From a virus, in the IMG/VR virus record IMGVR_UViG_3300021168_000077, positions 1-27,219 of that record: DNA of 27,219 nt. One strand, given 5' to 3'. Under the pieces are notes generated by a model. It saw only the letters and a list, made by a program, of their open reading frames with translations, did not search any database and had not been told where the DNA came from. The translations under genes were made by a program, and so were the position numbers. Positions 22,349 to 27,219 of this stretch are shown in pieces. Numbering within the stretch: the stretch's first letter is position 1; the number at the start of each line of letters is the position of its first letter.

Positions 22349-22372
22349 GCCGGCGCGAAGTCTCGCGCCGGC
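22349..22372. terminator. Strong GC hairpin, terminator-like
   Basis: gccggcgcg (22349-22357) and cgcgccggc (22364-22372) pair perfectly around a six-base loop. No T-tract follows. It lies 38 bases past the stop of the 31-residue gene when read leftward, and after arm B and a TTCTATAGAA palindrome when read rightward. It may end the leftward unit from 23428, or a short rightward RNA. Confidence 0.5.
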
Positions 22373-22409
22373 TCGCCAGTTCTGTCAATCTCCCGAATGC
22401 CCGTTTCCC

Positions 22410-22505
22410 TTATCCGCCAAACCAAACGCAGCAAACGAACGCGCCAAACCCAGCAAACAAGCAAACCAAAAAGCCCGTCCAATCAAGCTTGTCATCAAGG
22501 CTCAT
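22410..22505 (-). CDS. 31-residue transmembrane micro-peptide
   Basis: ATG 22505 overlaps the previous stop as ATGA; the frame ends TAA 22410-22412. A charged start (MSLDDKLDW) is followed by a hydrophobic helix containing FAGFGAFVCC. It is the last gene of the glycosylase unit. The longer frame to 22673 is a shadow. Confidence 0.6.
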   Translation of the reverse strand: MSLDDKLDWTGFLVCLFAGFGAFVCCVWFGG

Positions 22506-22753
22506 CGCAAACCTCCCTTGAAACTGAACCGCGCAAGCCAGGTCGGACCAAGCCGATTGCGCAACCCATGCAGCAATGGCGCGTGATCGCTCGGCAAACA
22601 GCGACCGTAAACGTGGTCGCCCCAGGCCTTCATGAGCTCGGCCTTCCAATGGCGGCCATGGTGCAGCTGCCAATAGGCCAAAGCTTGCAACTCGGCCGGC
22701 GAAAGGCGCGCGCCGCGTTGCGGCCGCTTCTCGCGTGTTTTTGTCTTTTCCAC
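22502..22753 (-). CDS. Small basic phage protein
   Basis: This 83-residue protein starts at GTG 22753, where AGGAAAGG lies nine bases upstream; the frame to 22792 has only a TTG. The sequence is basic at the start (EKTKTREKRPQRGARL), then AELQALAYWQLHHGRHWKAE as a helix and LRNRLGPTWLARF near the end, a pattern I associate with small proteins of alphaproteobacterial phages. Function is unknown. Confidence 0.7.
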   Translation of the reverse strand: MEKTKTREKRPQRGARLSPAELQALAYWQLHHGRHWKAELMKAWGDHVYGRCLPSDHAPLLHGLRNRLGPTWLARFSFKGGLR

Positions 22754-22757
22754 TTTG

Positions 22758-22841
22758 TTAAACCTTTCCTGTTGCCAGCATCGCCAGTGCAAAGACTAGC
22801 GATGCAAATGTTAAGATGTTTGGTAGTATAGCGCCGATCAT
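22758..22841 (-). CDS. 27-residue transmembrane micro-peptide
   Basis: ATG 22841 overlaps the glycosylase stop as ATGA, and the TAA at 22758-22760 lies four bases before the next GTG start. Almost the whole product is one hydrophobic helix (LPNILTFASLVFALAMLATG). It is accepted on coupling and composition only. Confidence 0.55.
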   Translation of the reverse strand: MIGAILPNILTFASLVFALAMLATGKV

Positions 22842-23428
22842 GCCAAGCACTCGACATGATAGGCGCTAACGGCGTCCGCGCTTGCCAATGAGCGGTTGGC
22901 GCGCGAACCGGCGACGGTTTCGCACCAGGTATTCCACCAATGGCGCGCGCCGCCTGTTTCTAAGCATAGTTCCAAGTAATGCTTGATCTTGGCAAGCTTA
23001 GTATTATGCTTTACTGTTTTCGCAAGCTTAAACGCGCTCTCGCCAAGACCAAGTCGGCGCAAGTTGTGGGTGTCGAGGCATGAGGCCTCGAGACCGCAAA
23101 TTTGCGCAACGAACGCCGCCTTGACAATGCCGAGACCTGGCACGTTCGACAAGACGTCGACCGCGCCAATGGCGTCATTGACTTGGCAAGCCTTGACGAT
23201 TGCAGCGTGAAGCACATGCTTATGCTCGAGAGCATAAGCATAGCCATCGCGCTTGCTGCCAAACAGATACTTCGATGTTGCGCCGTTGGCGCGGACATCG
23301 CGCATCTGGTTGGCGACGGAGCTCAACGGTTGCTGGATTGTGCAGAGCACAAAGCCGATCACGTCGACGAGTCCATCGGGCGAGGCAAGCGCATGCGCTT
23401 GCATGATAGGCATATCGCGGTCATACAT
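22838..23428 (-). CDS. HhH-GPD DNA glycosylase-like protein
   Basis: This is a 196-residue protein from ATG 23428 (GAGA six bases upstream); earlier in-frame ATGs at 23440 and 23449 are possible. A helix-hairpin-helix VPGLGIVKAA (about 96-105) and the LDTHNLRR segment with the catalytic-type Asp (D119) match HhH-GPD base-excision glycosylases. The position of the endonuclease III catalytic Lys is Val, which suggests a monofunctional or altered enzyme. It has its own promoter and may act on damaged or modified bases in host or phage DNA. Confidence 0.75.
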   Translation of the reverse strand: MYDRDMPIMQAHALASPDGLVDVIGFVLCTIQQPLSSVANQMRDVRANGATSKYLFGSKRDGYAYALEHKHVLHAAIVKACQVNDAIGAVDVLSNVPGLGIVKAAFVAQICGLEASCLDTHNLRRLGLGESAFKLAKTVKHNTKLAKIKHYLELCLETGGARHWWNTWCETVAGSRANRSLASADAVSAYHVECLA

Positions 23429-23461
23429 GATAAGTCTCATTAACCTCATTAGTACCAATGA

Positions 23462-23489
23462 GATATAAGGCTTATCATGCGCTTATCAA
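23462..23489 (-). promoter_or_regulatory. Early leftward promoter of the glycosylase unit
   Basis: Leftward -35 TTGATA (23489-23484), 16-base spacer, -10 TATATC (23467-23462); start near 23455, with ATG at 23428. The -35 region lies in the 18-base cassette shared with 21450-21467. Confidence 0.65.
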
Positions 23490-23505
23490 GCGCATATCAT
23501 GCGCT
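23473..23505. repeat. Repeated operator-like sites
   Basis: tatcatgcgct occurs on the plus strand at 23473-23483 and 23495-23505, 22 bases apart (about two helical turns), overlapping the spacer and flanking the -35 of the leftward promoter. A third copy is at 21450-21460. This is a typical layout for a repressor or activator operator. Confidence 0.65.
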
Positions 23506-23552
23506 ATGTTAGCATGGCAGCTATGCCGGAGCTCGGGGCCAATTGTGGCGCG

Positions 23553-23581
23553 ATGTCCGATAATGTTAAATTATCGGACAT
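23553..23581. promoter_or_regulatory. Perfect 12-bp-arm palindrome, probable operator
   Basis: atgtccgataat (23553-23564) and attatcggacat (23570-23581) are exact inverted repeats around gttaa. No T-tract follows. Its place in the middle of the divergent region fits a dimeric regulator site controlling one or both directions. Confidence 0.7.
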
Positions 23582-23730
23582 GACATGCGCCTTGCTGCGC
23601 GCCCAATTTAAACACATCCGCCTTGGTCTAATCGCTATTGCGGAAACGCAGAAGGCCCCCCTTGAGGTTTTCTGATTTGGGGCCCCGGGCGCACTTAAGT
23701 CATGCCTCGGAATGTGTTAAACTATACCAC

Positions 23731-24162
23731 ATGACAAACTGTGAATACTGCGAACGAATCTTTAATGCCAGTCTTCACGAGTTGTTTTGCAGTAATCGCT
23801 GCTGTACGGCTTTTTCGCGTGAGAGGGATCTTGCGGAGAGGTTGGAGGCGTTATCAATTCCAGAGCCGAATAGCGGCTGCAAATTGTGGTTGGGCCAATT
23901 AAATTCGAGGGGTTACGGGCAACTTCGCATCAGGAGAAAGTTTCGAAGAGTTCATCAAGTTGCTTACGAGCTTGCGAAGGGGCCTATTCCGCCAGGCAAG
24001 ATGATTTGCCACACATGCGATGTACAGATTTGCATAGAGGCTAACCATCTTTATGCCGGAACGGCGAAGACGAATTCGGACGATATGTGGCGGCGAGGGC
24101 GCGCTCCGAAAACTTGGCGGCGGCTTCAGCGTGGCGCTGACGCGCGGTGGAAATCGGGTTAA
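23731..24162 (+). CDS. HNH endonuclease
   Basis: This is a 143-residue protein from ATG 23731; an open frame further upstream to 23638 is not favoured. The N-terminus has a Cys-rich zinc-binding segment (CEYC ... CSNRCC). The C-terminal half is an HNH core: RRVHQVAYELAKGPIPPG, then CHTCDVQICIEANHLYAG with the metal-site His and Asn. HNH proteins beside terminase genes can assist DNA packaging cleavage (as HK97 gp74 does), or can be homing endonucleases; position favours the first without proving it. No ribosome site is obvious. Confidence 0.85.
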   Translation: MTNCEYCERIFNASLHELFCSNRCCTAFSRERDLAERLEALSIPEPNSGCKLWLGQLNSRGYGQLRIRRKFRRVHQVAYELAKGPIPPGKMICHTCDVQICIEANHLYAGTAKTNSDDMWRRGRAPKTWRRLQRGADARWKSG

Positions 24163-24170
24163 ACCAGGCC

Positions 24171-24689
24171 ATGAGCCTTCCGGCCTATCCCTGGGACGCC
24201 CGTCCGGACGCGATGCCTCTCACCGCGGACGAGGTGTGTGAAGCCCTCTACCAAGCGGAGGGCGACATCACCGCGGCCAGCCAGCGGCTGAAGGTTGGCT
24301 CGCTGATTTTGCGCAAGTTCATCGAGCGTTCCTCCCGCGCCAGAGCCGTGGTCAGAGAAATGGACATGCGGCTGGCGGACAAGGCGCGATCGAAGCTCGC
24401 CCAAGCTCTGGACGATCACGACAATCGGCGGGTGGATTGGGCGATCCGGTACGTTCTGAACTCGAAGAACGCGCGTCCGTTGGGTTGGGCCAGCAGCGAT
24501 CCGAGCGAGGACGCTCAGCGCAACGCGCTTGCGGGTCCTCTCGTCACGCTGAACCTTCCGCCGGCGCAATGGGCGGACGGCACGGCGATTGGGCCCAGAG
24601 AGCTGGCGCGCAACGTGATCGAGTTGCATCCCTCGTCCCAGCTGCCAACGATCCCGAAGGCAAGCGAGACGGACCCCAGTGACCGATGA
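24171..24689 (+). CDS. Terminase small subunit-like protein
   Basis: This 172-residue protein starts at ATG 24171, eight bases after the HNH stop; an ATG at 24147 would overlap it. The N-terminal 70 residues form a helix-turn-helix-like unit (LTADEVCEALYQAEGDITAA, then SQRLKVGSLILRKFIE), followed by a long helix and a Pro-rich tail. Immediate overlap (11 bases) with TerL supports the small-subunit role of binding packaging sites. The call rests mainly on context, since small terminases are poorly conserved. Confidence 0.75.
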   Translation: MSLPAYPWDARPDAMPLTADEVCEALYQAEGDITAASQRLKVGSLILRKFIERSSRARAVVREMDMRLADKARSKLAQALDDHDNRRVDWAIRYVLNSKNARPLGWASSDPSEDAQRNALAGPLVTLNLPPAQWADGTAIGPRELARNVIELHPSSQLPTIPKASETDPSDR

Positions 24690-26010
24690 CGCCGATTTCG
24701 ATCTGGTCGACGAGCTGGAGGCCAAGCTCGCCCCGGCGATCATCCCGTACATTCCGCGCCCGCATTTTCGTCCGCTGCATGCGAGCCAAAAGCGGTGGAT
24801 TTTCGCCGTCGCCCATCGCAGGGCTGGAAAAACCGTCGCCCTGGTCAACCAGCTGATCAGAGCCGCTCTATCGAACCCGCGACGTCATCCGCCGCCCCGG
24901 TATGCCTATGTTGGGCCCTCGTTCGACCAGGTGAAGGATTTATGTTGGGCCTATTTGAAGCACTATGCTGGCGGTTACCCTGGGGTGCGTTTTCTCGAGG
25001 GCGAGCTGACGGTGATTTTCCCGCATGGGGCGACGATCCGGCTGTATGGCGGCGGGCAGGCTTATGAACGGATCCGGGGGATTTATCTCGATGGCGCGGT
25101 GTTGGACGAATATCCCTTGCTCAATCCGCGCGCTTGGACCTCTGTGGTTCGCCCCACTTTGGCGGATTACCGGGGATTCGCGGTCATTTCCGGCACCAGC
25201 AACGGCGACGACCATTTTCACGCCGTCAAGCTCAAGGCCGAAGACGACGAGCAATGGGATGTATTCGACATCAAGATTACTGACACCGGGGAAGACGCGC
25301 TGAGTTTCGAAGAGCAAAGGGAATTAACGCGCGATATGCCGGCGGACGAATACGCTAGAGAGATGCTCAATGCTTTCGATGCGCCGGTCGAGGGCGCGTA
25401 TTATACGGAGAGCCTGAACGCCATCCAATCCCAGCATCGCATCGGTTCAGTTCCTGTCAATCTTTCCGGCACTTTGATCACCGGTTGGGACATCGGCATT
25501 CACGATTTTACTTGCATTTGGGTGTTTCAGTTGGTTGGCAAGGCGATTCATTTCGTCGATTACATTGAGGATCGGGGGCACAAGGCCGAGCATTATCTGA
25601 ATATTCTGGATCTAAAGGCGAAAGCTTGGGGGGTGCCGTTCAAGGCGCATATCCTGCCGCATGACGTCGAGGCGCGGGAGTGGATTTCGGGCGAGAGCCG
25701 GCGTTTCGGGCTGATGGACGCGACGCCGACGCCGATTCTGACCGCGGAACGCGTTTCCGACGCCGATGGGGTGAGCGCGGTGCGGGGAATTCTGGGGATA
25801 AGCTGGTTTGACGAGCAACGCTGCCGGCGGGGGCTGGCGCGGCTTCGAGGCTACAAGAAATCGAAGTTTGGCACGCCGGTGCATGACGATCACAGCCACG
25901 GCGCGGACGCGCTGAAGACGGTGGCGGTGGGGTTGCCGCATGTGACGGCGCTGAGTTCGAGCCTGAGTTTCGGCCGGCGACTGAGAAGGCGGATCCGGGG
26001 GCTTGTTTAG
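24679..26010 (+). CDS. terL: Terminase large subunit
   Basis: This is a 443-residue packaging motor from GTG 24679, overlapping the previous gene by 11 bases. The ATPase half has Walker A AHRRAGKT (45-52) and Walker B VLDE (141-144), and the SGTSNGDD segment near 171-178 fits the coupling motif. The nuclease half has Asp in TGWDIGIHD (D271) and DDHSHGAD (D410), with another candidate at D329, forming the RNase H-like site. It cuts and pumps DNA into capsids. Length is typical. Confidence 0.95.
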   Translation: MTDDADFDLVDELEAKLAPAIIPYIPRPHFRPLHASQKRWIFAVAHRRAGKTVALVNQLIRAALSNPRRHPPPRYAYVGPSFDQVKDLCWAYLKHYAGGYPGVRFLEGELTVIFPHGATIRLYGGGQAYERIRGIYLDGAVLDEYPLLNPRAWTSVVRPTLADYRGFAVISGTSNGDDHFHAVKLKAEDDEQWDVFDIKITDTGEDALSFEEQRELTRDMPADEYAREMLNAFDAPVEGAYYTESLNAIQSQHRIGSVPVNLSGTLITGWDIGIHDFTCIWVFQLVGKAIHFVDYIEDRGHKAEHYLNILDLKAKAWGVPFKAHILPHDVEAREWISGESRRFGLMDATPTPILTAERVSDADGVSAVRGILGISWFDEQRCRRGLARLRGYKKSKFGTPVHDDHSHGADALKTVAVGLPHVTALSSSLSFGRRLRRRIRGLV

Positions 26011-26039
26011 CTCACCGGCAATCTGCTAGCGTGACGCAG

Positions 26040-26252
26040 ATGAGCACGCATGGGATTCGGATTCGCGCCGATCGAGTGACGCTGAGTGTCAGTCCGGAAC
26101 AGCAGGAATGGCTGAACGGTTTGGCGCGGCGGTACGGCGTTTCAGTCAGCGACATTTTGCGTCGCCTGATCGACGAGACGCGGGGCGCGTATTTGACGCC
26201 GTGCGACGCACGCTCGTCACGGGAGACGGGTAGTCAACGGGAAGCCGCTTAA
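26040..26252 (+). CDS. Ribbon-helix-helix protein
   Basis: This is a 70-residue protein from ATG 26040; a GTG at 26031 is the alternative. The pattern IRADRVTLSVSPEQQEWLNG (strand, helix 1), then YGVSVSDILRRLIDE (helix 2), is typical of ribbon-helix-helix DNA-binding proteins, with a polar disordered tail after about residue 48. A small transcriptional repressor within the packaging-structural block is likely. Confidence 0.75.
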   Translation: MSTHGIRIRADRVTLSVSPEQQEWLNGLARRYGVSVSDILRRLIDETRGAYLTPCDARSSRETGSQREAA

Positions 26253-26271
26253 CCCAAACTGGAGGACGCGC

Positions 26272-26964
26272 ATGGGTCAAGGATTTTACGCCTACATTCA
26301 GCCGATCGACGACGCCGCGCATCCTGATCAGGGGCTTCCTGGCGGCGGGCGTCCGGGTCATCGTCCCGGTCGTCCCGGCCGGCCGATCGATCCTGGCTTT
26401 GGCTGGGGCGGCGGCGAGCGTCCCGGTCATGGGCTTCCGCGGCCGCCGCACACTTGGCCGCGCCCGCCTGGCGGCGGCCTTCCGGTCGATCCCGAATGGG
26501 GGATTCCGGAGGGCGGGCACTTGCATCCGGACCATGGTCTGCCGATCCATCCGATCGATCCGGAGCATCCCGATCAAGGCTTGCCGGAAGTTCCCGGCGT
26601 CGAGCCGCTGCCGCCCGATCCGCCCCCGGGCACGGTGTGGCCGCCTTTGCCGCCCGACGTTCCCGCCGGCCGCGCGCTCGCGCTGGTGGCGATCGAGGGC
26701 GTCGGCTATCGCTACGTGGTGATCGAGATTGGCGAGCGGCCGGTCGATCCGGATTACGGCGTCGAGGAGGGAACTCCGGAGCATCCGGACGTGCAGCCGC
26801 CGCGCCCTGGCGTTCCGCCGCGGCCCGGTCAGGGGCTTCCGGGTCAGCGTCCGCCGGTCGCCGGTCAGCCGCTGCCGCCGCAGCGTCCCGGTCAGCCGCC
26901 GCAGCCTGGCCAGGGCTTGCCGCAACCGCCGACTGCCCAGCCCAAGCCCGGGCAGCGGCGTTAA
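26272..26964 (+). CDS. Pro/Gly-rich repeat phage protein with VWPPLP core
   Basis: This 230-residue protein from ATG 26272 has GGAGG six bases upstream. A repeated motif of the form [HRQ]P[DG][QH]GLP occurs at about residues 17-23, 50-56, 85-91, 99-105, 184-190 and 211-217, within otherwise Pro/Gly/Arg-rich sequence. A conserved ordered core at 120-155 (TVWPPLPPDV ... LALVAIEGVGYRYVVIE) matches a protein I recall after terminase genes in phages of Rhizobiales. The function is unknown. It has no signal peptide. Confidence 0.8.
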   Translation: MGQGFYAYIQPIDDAAHPDQGLPGGGRPGHRPGRPGRPIDPGFGWGGGERPGHGLPRPPHTWPRPPGGGLPVDPEWGIPEGGHLHPDHGLPIHPIDPEHPDQGLPEVPGVEPLPPDPPPGTVWPPLPPDVPAGRALALVAIEGVGYRYVVIEIGERPVDPDYGVEEGTPEHPDVQPPRPGVPPRPGQGLPGQRPPVAGQPLPPQRPGQPPQPGQGLPQPPTAQPKPGQRR

Positions 26965-26977
26965 GAGATCCGGACCA

Positions 26978-26997
26978 GGGAGGCTGAAAGGCCTCCC
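26978..26997. terminator. Hairpin after the repeat protein gene
   Basis: gggaggc (26978-26984) and gcctccc (26991-26997) pair around a six-base loop, 13 bases after the stop at 26964. No T-run follows, so termination would be weak or factor-dependent. A perfect gggttaaccc palindrome follows at about 27011-27020, next to the start of the next gene. Confidence 0.5.
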
Positions 26998-27020
26998 ACA
27001 CTCTAACCGGGGGTTAACCC

Positions 27021-27219
27021 ATGAATAAATTGGTGCTTTCAGCCGCCTTGCTCGCCGCGATCGGCGCGCAACCGGCGCATGCGACGCTGCAGATCGAGGT
27101 CTTCGACAACGGCTCGCTGATCGACAACATCACCGGCATCACCACGGGCGCGGCTTCGCTCACCGCCAGCGACGCCAATTTCGCCAACATCACGATCGCC
27201 GCGCAGGGCCGTCCGATCC
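27021..27219 (+). CDS. Secreted protein, 3' end outside window
   Basis: ATG 27021 opens a frame that runs off the window. The first 21 residues are a clear Sec signal peptide (MNKLVLSAALLAAIG, then AQPAHA as the likely cleavage site). The mature part starts TLQIEVFDNG and is beta-rich with repeated Ile-Thr and Ala-Ser-Asn patterns. Exported proteins are unusual in a phage structural region and could alter the host surface. The family is not recognised from the visible 66 codons. Confidence 0.75.
   Translation, partial: MNKLVLSAALLAAIGAQPAHATLQIEVFDNGSLIDNITGITTGAASLTASDANFANITIAAQGRPI

Larger units (their letters stand above)
23429..23730. other. Divergent noncoding regulatory region
   Basis: No gene is supported here. 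It separates the leftward glycosylase unit from the rightward HNH-terminase unit. It contains the leftward promoter (23462-23489), repeated tatcatgcgc sites, the 29-base palindrome at 23553-23581, and a GC-rich stretch with ggcccc and ggggcc arms at about 23653-23685. A rightward promoter is not clear; TAAACT and TATACC just before 23731 are possible -10 boxes. Confidence 0.7.

Noticed and set aside
23473-23505. CRISPR-like or iteron array
   Set aside because: Only two spaced copies overlapping a promoter; operator layout fits better.
24159-24848. 229-codon minus-strand frame
   Set aside because: Antisense to the terminase genes.
26146-27001. Two long Arg/Ala-rich minus-strand frames
   Set aside because: Shadows of the repetitive Pro/Gly-rich gene 26272-26964.
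1-27219. tRNA or rRNA genes
   Set aside because: No cloverleaf or rRNA-like sequence was noticed by eye on either strand; a tRNA search program would be decisive.

Overview
This window is part of the genome of a tailed double-stranded DNA phage (Caudoviricetes). The firm evidence is a large terminase subunit (24679-26010), a terminase-small-like protein before it, an HNH endonuclease before that, an SF3 primase-helicase, a SNF2-type helicase and a dense set of tiny overlapping genes. The G+C-rich coding, sigma-70-like promoters and several protein families familiar from phages of Alphaproteobacteria (especially Rhizobiales) suggest that host group. This is inference. No integrase, DNA polymerase, portal, capsid, endolysin, tRNA or CRISPR array is visible, and both window edges cut a gene.

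Layout. (1) 1-3889, plus strand: four Ala/Gln/Pro-rich genes, probably late virion genes, converging on the leftward genes. (2) 3877-11111, minus strand: a compact replication and recombination block behind a good promoter at 11169-11196. It holds a Gp157-neighbour-type phage protein, an SSB-like protein with an acidic DDDIPF tail, a VRR-NUC-like nuclease, a DUF7694-type protein, two helix-turn-helix proteins, a SNF2 helicase and many small coupled genes. (3) 11219-15809, minus: Pro-rich proteins, small membrane peptides, an Ig-like-domain protein, a coiled-coil protein, an NPPY methyltransferase and a DpdA-like transglycosylase predicted to put a 7-deazaguanine into DNA. (4) 15806-18349, minus: the 847-residue primase-helicase. 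(5) 18487-22116, minus: small early-type genes. (6) 22117-22409: noncoding, with a very long inverted repeat. (7) 22410-23428, minus: an HhH-GPD glycosylase-like gene followed by three tiny genes. (8) 23429-23730: divergent regulatory region. (9) 23731-27219, plus: HNH, TerS-like, TerL, a ribbon-helix-helix protein, a Pro/Gly repeat protein and the start of a secreted protein.

Working together. Leftward genes are chained by 23 four-base stop/start overlaps (ATGA, GTGA or TTGA) plus two TGATG junctions, so translation is probably coupled over long stretches. Two leftward promoters (21437-21466 and 23462-23489) share an identical 18-base cassette holding the -35 box and a likely operator, so the two early units are probably co-regulated. 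The DpdA-like protein, the methyltransferase and the glycosylase-like protein together suggest a DNA-modification theme. No preQ0 or preQ1 biosynthesis gene is visible here, so the modified base would have to come from the host or from genes outside the window.

Several genes are too short for ordinary ORF calling (27-59 codons). They were placed by their four-base overlaps with neighbours and their membrane or zinc-ribbon character.
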